Shown here piece after piece: positions 1 to 5,254 of a stretch of 5,254 bases of DNA (its first letter is position 1; the number at the start of each line of letters is the position of its first letter). The position numbers and the translations under genes are program-made. The DNA is from Candidatus Methanoplasma sp. (GTDB lineage Archaea > Thermoplasmatota > Thermoplasmata > Methanomassiliicoccales > Methanomethylophilaceae). Where the stretch lies: NCBI GenBank assembly GCA_031256615.1, contig JAIRQG010000060.1:1-5254 (forward strand). Direction: 5' to 3'. Under the pieces are notes generated by a model. The model was not told where the DNA came from, did not search any database, and worked only from the letters and a program-made list of their open reading frames with translations.

Positions 1-1
1 C

Positions 2-1063
2 TTCGCCTCCGCTGCGATAACCTTCCGCCTTTGGATGATCATATGGGTCCTGGCTATGATGTTAATAATGCCGATCCTCTTCCGTATCTTCGCCCGCGAC
101 CATAAAGAGGAGGGCAAGCAGATAAAGAAAGGACTGAGGACCGCCATCATGCTTGCGGTGTCGCTTTTTGCGTTCGACAGCAGCATGCGCGTATACGGCA
201 CGCCCGAGGAGATAATCGGCCCGGCGGAAGTATGGTTCAACGTTTTCTATATCGCGCTGGGTGCGGTGGTCGTCTGGAAGATCTATCTGGTATTCGTACA
301 GCATGTTATCTCCAAGATGTCGACGAACAAACGCATCGAACAGAGGGACATGGATGTGGAGCCGCTGCTGCGCCTTTTCGGAAAGCTTGTGTTATGGGTC
401 ATGGCGGTTGCAATGATAATGTCCGCCTGGGGATTCGACCTCACATACATAATAACCAGCGCCGGGATAATCAGCCTCGGCATAACCTTGGGTGCGCAGA
501 ATGTGCTCAGTCAGTTCTTCAGCGGAATGGTCCTGCTGCTGACACGTCCGTTCAAATCAGGAGATCTTGTGAAGATCGGAGGCGGGAACACCATCTACAA
601 GGTATACAGCGTCAATATCATGAACACCGTGTTCGAGAACTGGGATAACGAAGAGACGGTGATCATGCCTAACAATGCAGTATCCTCATCCACGATCGTG
701 AACCTGACCGGCGACGGCCTGATCTATAAGATCACGGTCTTCATGAACATAGCGTACGACGACGATATCGACCTTGCGAAAGACATCATGAAAAAAGCCG
801 CTATGGACCACCCGAGCGTGATAACCGACGGTTCGGTGGATGCTCCCTCAACGAGAGTGACGGCATTCCTCGATTCCAGCATAGAGGTCAGGCTGACCTG
901 TTACGTCTATGATTTCAACGACAACGGAAGGATCGGAGGAGATCTCAGAGAAAGCATATTCAAGAAATTCAAAGAACAGGGGATCAGCGTGCCGTTCCCG
1001 CAGAGGGATGTCCATGTCAAAGTCGTCCGCGAAGATGATGCGAAAAAGGATGCCGAAGACTGA
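2..1063 (+). CDS. MscS-family small-conductance mechanosensitive ion channel, 5' partial
   Basis: This encodes a membrane channel that opens under membrane tension and releases ions and solutes during hypo-osmotic shock. The frame is open from base 2 and the first in-frame ATG (35) has no ribosome binding site. The residues before it (FASAAITFRLW) extend a hydrophobic helix, so the gene most likely starts upstream. Counting from the ATG at 35, hydrophobic segments lie near 1-18, 35-48, 67-88 and 116-133. The pore-lining TM3 is at about 137-169 and contains LGAQNVLSQFFSGM. The MscS beta-domain follows, with RPFKSGDLVKIGG at 171-183 and MPNNAVSSSTIVNLTG at 211-226. The tail PFPQRDVHVKVVRED (320-334) closely resembles the C-terminal end of the E. 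coli MscS cytoplasmic domain. By hand alignment, the kink glycine of E. coli TM3 (G113) is replaced by N156. The gene is separated from the lysine cluster by an AT-rich spacer and is probably transcribed independently. The family call is secure; the exact subfamily is not. Confidence 0.93.
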   Translation, partial: FASAAITFRLWMIIWVLAMMLIMPILFRIFARDHKEEGKQIKKGLRTAIMLAVSLFAFDSSMRVYGTPEEIIGPAEVWFNVFYIALGAVVVWKIYLVFVQHVISKMSTNKRIEQRDMDVEPLLRLFGKLVLWVMAVAMIMSAWGFDLTYIITSAGIISLGITLGAQNVLSQFFSGMVLLLTRPFKSGDLVKIGGGNTIYKVYSVNIMNTVFENWDNEETVIMPNNAVSSSTIVNLTGDGLIYKITVFMNIAYDDDIDLAKDIMKKAAMDHPSVITDGSVDAPSTRVTAFLDSSIEVRLTCYVYDFNDNGRIGGDLRESIFKKFKEQGISVPFPQRDVHVKVVREDDAKKDAED

Positions 1064-1089
1064 GCGCAACATGCTCCAACAATGTTTTT
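1064..1089 (+). terminator. Candidate oligo-T terminator after the MscS gene
   Basis: A run of five T (1085-1089) lies 21 nt past the channel gene's stop. A weak 5-bp stem (AACAT at 1068-1072 with ATGTT at 1082-1086) runs into it. Archaeal RNA polymerase can terminate at oligo-T tracts without a strong hairpin, so this is plausible, but the signal is weak. A second T5 run at 1118-1122 belongs to the TATA region and could also contribute. Confidence 0.3.
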
Positions 1090-1100
1090 CGTTGAAATAT

Positions 1101-1114
1101 TTATGATATCATAA
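1101..1114. promoter_or_regulatory. Perfect 14-bp palindrome next to the TATA box; candidate operator
   Basis: TTATGATATCATAA equals its own reverse complement across all 14 bases, a two-fold symmetry suited to a dimeric helix-turn-helix protein. It ends about 4 nt before the T-rich TATA element, where the BRE (TFB site) lies. A bound protein could block TBP/TFB or help recruit them. The adjacent gene encodes an Lrp/AsnC protein, a family whose members often regulate their own promoters. That this protein binds here is inference. Confidence 0.5.
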
Positions 1115-1128
1115 CAATTTTTATATTA
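1112..1128 (+). promoter_or_regulatory. Archaeal promoter (BRE/TATA box) for the regulator-lysine cluster
   Basis: TTTTTATATTA at 1118-1128 fits the archaeal TATA box, preceded by an A-rich stretch (ATAACAA, 1111-1117) suitable as a BRE. Initiation usually falls about 25 nt past the box centre, here near 1147-1151. That gives a leader of roughly 30-35 nt before the ATG at 1182, with room for the ribosome binding site at 1171-1176. This is the only clear promoter-like element in front of the five-gene cluster. Confidence 0.6.
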
Positions 1129-1170
1129 CACTTGTACATATGCGCAGTTGCTTTACGAAATCAAGCAAAC

Positions 1171-1176
1171 AGGTGA
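1171..1176 (+). promoter_or_regulatory. Ribosome binding site that fixes the regulator start at 1182
   Basis: AGGTGA matches the archaeal 16S 3' end complement (GGAGGTGAT) and is 5 nt from the ATG at 1182. No comparable site precedes the in-frame ATG at 1140, which also lies upstream of the predicted transcription start. Confidence 0.65.
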
Positions 1177-1181
1177 CATTG

Positions 1182-1604
1182 ATGATAGATAACCTTGACA
1201 AGCGGATACTGGAAATCATGAAGAAAGATTCCCGCCGGCCATTCGTGGAGGTAGCCAATCAGCTGGGGGTATCGGAAGGGACTGTAAGGAGCAGAGTACA
1301 CAGAATGACCGAGGAGGACATCATCCGCGGATTCACGATCAAGACCAGCTCAAAAAATGTCAAGGCGCTTGTAGAGATAAGAATAGACGTGAACACCGAC
1401 ACTGACGAAATAGCAAAAGAGCTTGCGAGATACGACGGTGTGACCGAGGTGTTCGAGGTCACCGGGGATCAGGACATCATTGTCCTTGTTGACGTAGAGA
1501 CATCTCAAAATCTTAATGATATCATTGAAAGGGTCAGGAAATATGAGAACATACTCAGTACCCGCACTAGGCTTATATTAAAGGAGCACTACGGGGAGAA
1601 TTGA
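1182..1604 (+). CDS. Lrp/AsnC-family transcriptional regulator, likely of lysine biosynthesis
   Basis: This encodes a 140-residue DNA-binding regulator of the feast/famine (Lrp/AsnC) family. Such proteins form dimers or octamers and often sense amino acids through a C-terminal RAM domain. The N-terminal winged helix-turn-helix spans about residues 3-50, with the HTH near 20-41 (FVEVANQLGVSEGTVRSRVHRM). The RAM domain spans about 60-136 and includes the family's turn motif VTGDQD at 93-98. An in-frame ATG at 1140 would add 14 residues unlike the family, so 1182 is preferred; its N-terminus (MIDNLDKRILEIMKKDSRRP) is typical. The stop lies 1 nt before dapA, so this is the first gene of the lysine cluster. 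Its genetic position makes lysine or a pathway intermediate the likely effector, comparable in role to LysM of Sulfolobus. That function is inferred from position, since ligand specificity cannot be read from the sequence. Confidence 0.9.
   Translation: MIDNLDKRILEIMKKDSRRPFVEVANQLGVSEGTVRSRVHRMTEEDIIRGFTIKTSSKNVKALVEIRIDVNTDTDEIAKELARYDGVTEVFEVTGDQDIIVLVDVETSQNLNDIIERVRKYENILSTRTRLILKEHYGEN
1515..1526. repeat. 12-bp palindrome sharing the promoter palindrome's 10-bp core
   Basis: AATGATATCATT is a perfect palindrome inside the regulator's coding sequence (codons for N112-D113-I114-I115). Its core ATGATATCAT is identical to bases 1103-1112 of the promoter palindrome. It lies about 80 nt upstream of the dapA start. 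It may be a second binding site for the regulator, or simply a by-product of common Asn-Asp-Ile-Ile codons. Confidence 0.3.
1572..1580 (+). promoter_or_regulatory. Possible internal TATA box ahead of dapA
   Basis: CTTATATTA shares the 8-mer TTATATTA with the upstream promoter (1121-1128). Its centre is about 30 nt before the dapA ATG at 1606, so initiation about 25 nt downstream would give a leaderless or nearly leaderless dapA transcript. It lies in coding sequence and may be chance. Confidence 0.25.
1593..1598 (+). promoter_or_regulatory. Ribosome binding site for dapA
   Basis: GGGGAG, overlapping the last codons of the regulator gene, is 7 nt from the ATG at 1606. It supports that start and suggests dapA can be translated from the polycistronic message. 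Confidence 0.6.
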
Positions 1605-1605
1605 G

Positions 1606-2475
1606 ATGTTCAGAGGTACCTCCACAGCAATAATTACGCCGTTCACTAAAGACAACAAGGTCGACGAGGAAGGTCTAAGACGCCTTGTGGAGTTCCAGGA
1701 AGAAAATGGTATTGAAACGATAGTTCCGTGCGGCTCCACCGGGGAATCGGCGATGCTGAGCCACGAAGAGCACATAAGAGTGGTGGAAGTTGTGGTGGAC
1801 CAGGTGAAGAAGGCAAAGGTGCTGGCCGGCGCGGGCAGCAACTCCACGTCGGAGGCTGTGATGCTCAGCAAGCGTGCCGAGGACCTTGGCGTCGACGGTC
1901 TGCTGTCAATATCGCCTTATTACGTAAAGCCGACGCAGGAGGGGATATATCTGCATTTCAAGGCGATAGCCGAGTCTGTCAACATTCCCGTTGTGGTGTA
2001 CAACATACCCGGAAGAACGGGTTCGAACATTACCGCCGACACTATGCTGAGGATGGCAGAGATAGAAGGTATCGATGCGGTGAAGGAAGCGAGCGGCAAT
2101 CTGGACCAGATGAGAGAGATAATCAGAAGAAAGCCGAAGGGATTTGAGGTTCTGAGCGGCGATGACGCGCTCACTCCCGCACTTATACGCAGCGGCGGCG
2201 ACGGGGCAATCTCCGTAACGTCGAACTGTCTTCCCAGAGAGATGGTGGAACTCGTCCGCGCACTCCTTGCCGGCGACAATGCCTCCGCAGACAGGCTGAT
2301 AGCCAAACTTTCTCCGATATTCGAGACGCTGTTCGTTGAGACCAACCCGATACCGATAAAATATGTCATGTCCAAGATGGGGTACGGATCAGGGAGGCTG
2401 AGGCTTCCGCTGACCGAACTCACTGAGAAGAACCGCGCGTCCGTTGACGTCGCGCTGAGGAGCGTGGGGTTGTGA
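1606..2475 (+). CDS. dapA: 4-hydroxy-tetrahydrodipicolinate synthase (dihydrodipicolinate synthase)
   Basis: This cytoplasmic (beta/alpha)8-barrel class I aldolase condenses L-aspartate semialdehyde with pyruvate, the first committed step of the diaminopimelate/lysine pathway. At 289 residues it is close to E. coli DapA (292). The key residues are visible. The GSTGES loop at 43-48 includes T45, and the YY pair sits at 105-106. Y132 of the proton relay lies in YNIPGRTG (132-139), with R137 as the substrate-carboxylate arginine. The Schiff-base lysine is K160 in AVKEASGN. Downstream, ETNPIPIKYVMSKMG (245-259) is also typical of true DapA. This set separates it from other family members such as N-acetylneuraminate lyase or KDG aldolase, and the dapB, lysC and lysA neighbours confirm the role. 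The start is 1 nt after the regulator's stop, with a good ribosome binding site. The gene ends in tandem in-frame stops, TGA TAA. Confidence 0.97.
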   Translation: MFRGTSTAIITPFTKDNKVDEEGLRRLVEFQEENGIETIVPCGSTGESAMLSHEEHIRVVEVVVDQVKKAKVLAGAGSNSTSEAVMLSKRAEDLGVDGLLSISPYYVKPTQEGIYLHFKAIAESVNIPVVVYNIPGRTGSNITADTMLRMAEIEGIDAVKEASGNLDQMREIIRRKPKGFEVLSGDDALTPALIRSGGDGAISVTSNCLPREMVELVRALLAGDNASADRLIAKLSPIFETLFVETNPIPIKYVMSKMGYGSGRLRLPLTELTEKNRASVDVALRSVGL

Positions 2476-2479
2476 TAAG

Positions 2480-3259
2480 ATGATTAATGTAGCATTAGGG
2501 GGCGCTACCGGTAAGATGGGGCGCACGGTCTGTGACATCATACAGAACAGCAAAGACATGAGACTGGTGGGCGCGATGATCGCGCCGACCGAAGAGATGT
2601 TCGGGAAGGAGATATACCCCGGGATCATCGCGAAAGGCCAGGACAGCCTCGATGAGGTGCTGGAGGATGCTGATGTCTACGTCGATATAACAGCGCCGCA
2701 GGCCGCCGCAAAGATAATCACAAAGATACCCGCGAAAGGGGTGAACATCGTCCTCGGCACGACGGCGATACCGGATGATGTGATAAAGAGAATGAAGGAA
2801 GAGATCGCTAAAAACAAGACGTCCGCCGTACATTCGGCGAACTTCTCCGTCGGCGTAAATGTCTTCTGGAAGATGTGCGAGACGCTCGCAGCGTCGCTGA
2901 ACGGTTATGATATAGAAGTCATTGAAGCGCACCATAACCAAAAAGTGGATGCGCCGTCCGGCACGGCAATGGAGGCCGTGAAGCGGATGATGAGGACCGC
3001 CGGCATTGAAGATGTCACATACGGCCGCGAAGGCATAACCGGAGCCAGAAAGAAAGAGATCGGAGTGCATTCGATACGGGGTGGCGACATCGTCGGCGAT
3101 CATACAGTCATGTTCATAGGCAACGGAGAAAGGATAGAGCTGAAGCACAGCATGGGCTCGAGAGACGCGCTTGCCAAAGGATTCATAGAATCAATAAGGT
3201 GGGTTAATGGAAAGAAGGACGGAAAGGTCCACGATCTGAACGAGGTTCTTGGACTATGA
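2480..3259 (+). CDS. dapB: 4-hydroxy-tetrahydrodipicolinate reductase (dihydrodipicolinate reductase)
   Basis: This enzyme reduces the DapA product to tetrahydrodipicolinate using NAD(P)H in the cytoplasm. It has 259 residues (E. coli DapB 273). The N-terminal Rossmann motif is GGATGKMG (7-14), followed by VDITAP (68-73), the GTT cofactor loop (93-95) and SANFSVGVNV (119-128). The family signature EAHHNQKVDAPSGTA (149-163) carries the catalytic H151 and K155 and the substrate-binding GT pair (161-162). RGGDIVGDHTVMF (200-212) is also characteristic. By hand alignment, the E. coli cofactor-selecting E38-R39 pair is A35-P36 here, so NADH/NADPH preference may differ. The start is 4 nt after the dapA stop. 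The ribosome binding site is weak (only GTGAT close by, or GGGG about 10 nt upstream), so translation may be coupled to dapA. The stop is TGA TAA in tandem, overlapping the lysC start. Confidence 0.97.
   Translation: MINVALGGATGKMGRTVCDIIQNSKDMRLVGAMIAPTEEMFGKEIYPGIIAKGQDSLDEVLEDADVYVDITAPQAAAKIITKIPAKGVNIVLGTTAIPDDVIKRMKEEIAKNKTSAVHSANFSVGVNVFWKMCETLAASLNGYDIEVIEAHHNQKVDAPSGTAMEAVKRMMRTAGIEDVTYGREGITGARKKEIGVHSIRGGDIVGDHTVMFIGNGERIELKHSMGSRDALAKGFIESIRWVNGKKDGKVHDLNEVLGL
3242..3246 (+). promoter_or_regulatory. Ribosome binding site for the aspartate kinase gene
   Basis: GAGGT, inside the last codons of dapB, is 9 nt from the ATG at 3256 and supports the 4-nt ATGA overlap start, an arrangement typical of translational coupling. 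Confidence 0.5.
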
Positions 3260-4629
3260 TAACAGTAATGAAATTCGGGGGAACCAGCGTAGGGTCCCCA
3301 GAGGCTTTGCAGAGGGTAACGAGAATAATAATGAACGAGAAGAACAGCCCGGTCGTCGTCGCATCGGCGATGTCCGGAGTTACCAACTTTTTGGTGAGCT
3401 GCGCAGAGCGTCTTCCGGTGAACAGAGAGAACATCATCGCGGAGTTCAGAAAGAAACACGTCGATGTCGCCGCCCAGCTGCTGAATGATGAACAGATGGC
3501 CGAGTTCATGAAGGACTTTAACGTCAGGATGAGGGATTTCAAGAATCTCCTTGAGGATGAGAACGCTTCGAAGGACCCTTTCTATAAAGATAATCTTACT
3601 TCGCAGGGAGAGAGGTTCTCCACCCTTATACTGAGCCATACTCTGAGGGCGGCAGGCGCCAAGTCGGTCGCGCTGACCTCAGAGGACTGCGGAATATGCG
3701 CAGAGGGGAGGCCGCTCTCCGGAAGTGCTGATTTGCAGAAGACCGAGGCCATGATGGCACTGAAGGTCAAACCCTATATCGATGACGGCGTGATACCCGT
3801 GATCACTGGATTCTACGGAATAAAAGGCGACGGGCTGCCGCTCACCTTTGGACGGGGAGGGAGCGATTATTCCGCCGCTGTGGTAGCCAACGCTATGAAT
3901 GTGGACCTCTTGGAGATCTGGACCGATGTGGACGGTTTCATGTCGGCGGACCCGCACATAATCCCGGATGCGATCAAGATCGATGAGATGAACTTCGGAG
4001 AGGCTGCGGAACTGGCATATTTCGGTGCGAAGGTCCTCCATCCGAGGACAATAGAGCCGGTAAGGATGAAGCACATCCCGCTTAACGTAAGGAACTCATT
4101 CAAGCCGGAGGAACCCGGGACGACCATACACCATCTCAGGAAACAGATGGAAAGCATGCTGATGAGCGTCGCGATCAAGACCGACCTTTCCATAATAACG
4201 ATAAGCTCTGCGGAGATCGCTTACCACCCGGAGATGGTGGCCCGCATAATAGAAAAGATAGCTGAGAACGAGGTCGTGATATATTCGATATCCACTTCGC
4301 TGTCGACCGTTGCTTTCCTTGTGCACAGCAACGATGTCAAATCTATACTTTCCAAACTTAACACGCTGAGTCCCGGAGACATAGAGAGGATCGAGGTCAA
4401 GAACGATGTGGCGCTGGTGTGCGCCGTGGGAGACAACCTCCTCTCGAAGTGCGGAGTGTCGGGAGATATATTCGCTGCCGTCAAGGAAGCAAAGGCCAAT
4501 GTAGAGATGATCTCAGAGGGAGCATCCGATGTCTCGCTCAACTTTGTCGTTCCCATGTCGAAGGCGACCGATGTTGTTAAGATACTGCACCGCAAATACG
4601 TAAGGGGCGAGTCCAATGAGGGATTATGA
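3256..4629 (+). CDS. lysC: Aspartate kinase with tandem ACT domains
   Basis: This cytoplasmic enzyme phosphorylates L-aspartate with ATP to give 4-aspartyl phosphate, the entry step to lysine, threonine and methionine. At 457 residues it is a monofunctional aspartokinase of the E. coli LysC (449) size class, with no homoserine dehydrogenase fusion. The amino-acid-kinase domain spans about 1-295. It includes KFGGTSVGS at 6-14, SAMSGVTN at 37-44, SQGER at 116-120, the nucleotide loop FGRGGSD at 198-204, WTDVDGFMSADP at 222-233 and AKVLHPRTIEP at 258-268. Two ACT domains follow at about 303-375 and 380-450, the usual sites of allosteric feedback. Which amino acid binds cannot be read directly; lysine is favoured because the gene sits between dapB and lysA. 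The start ATG overlaps the dapB stop (ATGA). The 3' end overlaps lysA by 14 nt. Confidence 0.96.
   Translation: MITVMKFGGTSVGSPEALQRVTRIIMNEKNSPVVVASAMSGVTNFLVSCAERLPVNRENIIAEFRKKHVDVAAQLLNDEQMAEFMKDFNVRMRDFKNLLEDENASKDPFYKDNLTSQGERFSTLILSHTLRAAGAKSVALTSEDCGICAEGRPLSGSADLQKTEAMMALKVKPYIDDGVIPVITGFYGIKGDGLPLTFGRGGSDYSAAVVANAMNVDLLEIWTDVDGFMSADPHIIPDAIKIDEMNFGEAAELAYFGAKVLHPRTIEPVRMKHIPLNVRNSFKPEEPGTTIHHLRKQMESMLMSVAIKTDLSIITISSAEIAYHPEMVARIIEKIAENEVVIYSISTSLSTVAFLVHSNDVKSILSKLNTLSPGDIERIEVKNDVALVCAVGDNLLSKCGVSGDIFAAVKEAKANVEMISEGASDVSLNFVVPMSKATDVVKILHRKYVRGESNEGL
4604..4607 (+). promoter_or_regulatory. Ribosome binding site that supports the lysA start at 4616
   Basis: GGGG (in AAGGGG) inside the end of lysC is 8 nt from the ATG at 4616. 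The next in-frame ATGs (4646, 4649) have no purine-rich site at a workable distance: GAGGGAT at 4618-4624 is over 20 nt away. Confidence 0.45.
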
Positions 4630-5254
4630 TGGCAAAGACAGCGTGATGATGTTCGGCGGAATGCCGGTCACGGAGATCGCAGACGAATTCGGAACGCCGG
4701 TATACGCCACCGACGAGAAGAGGCTGAGAGAGAATTACCGCAAGGTATACGGTGCGTTCTCAAAGCACATGGACACAAAGGTCCACTACGCATGCAAAGC
4801 GAACTCGAACCTTGCCATACTGAAGATTCTTGAGAGCGAGGGGTCGGGCATCGATGCGGTATCCATCGGAGAGGTCTTGACATGCTTAAAAGCAGGCTTC
4901 ACACCGGACAGGATAATGTACACAGGGGTAAACGTAAGCAACGAAGAACTGAAAGCGGTGACCGATCTGGGCGTGATGGTTAACATCGACTCTTTATCGG
5001 AACTGGAGAGGCTCGCTAAGATCAGAAGATCTCTGCCCGTATCTTTCAGGATCACACCCGGAGTAGGCTCGGGGCACAGCGAAAAGGTGGTCACCGGCGC
5101 AAAGGGATCGAAGTTCGGGATCCCTCTTAAGGATGCGATCGGAGCATATGTTCGAGCGAAGGAGCTGGGCTTCGAGCCGAAAGGCATTCACGTCCACATA
5201 GGATCGGGAGGCCAGTCAACGGAACCCTTCATGGAAGCGACCGAGACCCTCATC
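4616..5254 (+). CDS. lysA: Diaminopimelate decarboxylase, 3' partial
   Basis: This PLP-dependent fold-type III decarboxylase converts meso-diaminopimelate to L-lysine, the last pathway step. The frame stays open from the ATG at 4616 to the window end, giving 213 residues, about half of the usual 410-440. The N-terminus (DGKDSVMMFGGMPVTEIADE, then FGTPVYATDE) matches the family's opening and supports this start despite a 14-nt overlap with lysC. The PLP Schiff-base lysine is K61 in HYACKANSN (57-65). Further barrel motifs are DAVSIGEV (80-87), GVNVSNEEL (104-112), FRITPGVGSGHSEKVVTG (144-161), SKFGI (165-169) and HVHIGSGGQ (192-200), whose H194 region packs on the cofactor. The C-terminal domain, with the active-site Cys contributed across the dimer, lies beyond the window. 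The related PLP-barrel enzymes ornithine/arginine decarboxylase and carboxynorspermidine decarboxylase are less likely given the dapA-dapB-lysC context. Confidence 0.94.
   Translation, partial: MRDYDGKDSVMMFGGMPVTEIADEFGTPVYATDEKRLRENYRKVYGAFSKHMDTKVHYACKANSNLAILKILESEGSGIDAVSIGEVLTCLKAGFTPDRIMYTGVNVSNEELKAVTDLGVMVNIDSLSELERLAKIRRSLPVSFRITPGVGSGHSEKVVTGAKGSKFGIPLKDAIGAYVRAKELGFEPKGIHVHIGSGGQSTEPFMEATETLI

Noticed and set aside
232..648. 138-residue plus-strand frame inside the channel gene
   Set aside because: It is an alternate frame of the MscS gene, with an Arg/His/Cys-rich translation unlike a real protein.
1133..1146. Short palindromes TGTACA, CATATG and TGCGCA around the predicted transcription start
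   Set aside because: These are 6-bp palindromes, expected by chance, with no repeat elsewhere that I could link to regulation.
1147..1181. Lysine riboswitch or other structured leader upstream of the lysine cluster
   Set aside because: The predicted leader is only about 30-35 nt, far too short for a lysine riboswitch, and I see no matching structure.
1920..2423. 167-residue minus-strand open frame inside dapA
   Set aside because: It is antisense to a clear DapA, and its low-complexity Ser/Leu/Ile-rich translation is typical of a shadow frame.
2495..3148. 217-residue open frame on the minus strand inside dapB
   Set aside because: It lies wholly antisense to dapB, which has a complete family signature. 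Its translation shows no recognisable domain and looks like a shadow of GC-biased codons.
3100..3639. 179-residue minus-strand open frame spanning the dapB/lysC junction
   Set aside because: It overlaps two well-supported genes, has no recognisable motif, and no promoter or ribosome binding site was seen for it.
4626..4646. ATG-ATG pair at 4626/4629 as an alternative lysA start
   Set aside because: The ATG at 4626 is out of frame with lysA and meets a TGA after six codons. The 4629 ATG is in that same frame. The in-frame start at 4616 matches the family N-terminus.
1..5254. CRISPR array, insertion sequence, tRNA/rRNA genes or a defence system
   Set aside because: I found no regularly spaced repeats, transposase motifs, terminal inverted repeats or RNA-gene signatures. 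The window is fully explained by the channel gene and the lysine cluster.

Overview
The window looks archaeal. The evidence is a TATA-box promoter (T-rich box near 1118-1128) with no bacterial -35/-10 pair, an Lrp/AsnC-type regulator, heavy use of AGA/AGG for arginine and ATA for isoleucine, and genes packed with overlapping or nearly touching ends. I lean towards a euryarchaeal/Thermoplasmatota lineage such as Methanomassiliicoccales. That rests on general feel and on the absence of TAG stops, and one window cannot prove it.

Layout, all on the + strand. Bases 2-1063 hold a MscS-family mechanosensitive channel that almost certainly begins upstream of the window. Bases 1064-1181 are AT-rich spacer with a weak oligo-T terminator candidate, a perfect 14-bp palindrome, a TATA box and a ribosome binding site. 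From 1182 to the window end runs a tight five-gene cluster: an Lrp/AsnC regulator (best start 1182), dapA (4-hydroxy-tetrahydrodipicolinate synthase), dapB (4-hydroxy-tetrahydrodipicolinate reductase), an aspartate kinase with two ACT domains (lysC), and the first 213 codons of lysA (diaminopimelate decarboxylase), cut by the window end. Junctions are +1 nt (regulator/dapA), +4 nt (dapA/dapB), a 4-nt overlap (dapB/lysC) and a 14-nt overlap (lysC/lysA).

Together the genes encode much of the diaminopimelate route from aspartate to lysine. LysC makes aspartyl phosphate, DapA condenses aspartate semialdehyde with pyruvate, DapB reduces the product, and LysA decarboxylates meso-diaminopimelate to lysine. 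Aspartate-semialdehyde dehydrogenase, the aminotransferase or acyl branch, and the epimerase are not in view. The regulator is the first gene of the cluster, so it probably controls its own promoter and the lysine genes behind it. The palindrome next to the TATA box is the natural operator candidate, and its 10-bp core recurs inside the 3' end of the regulator gene.

I see no mobile elements, CRISPR arrays, RNA genes or defence systems. The pathway genes are conventional. The least explained part is the regulatory layout of the lysine cluster.
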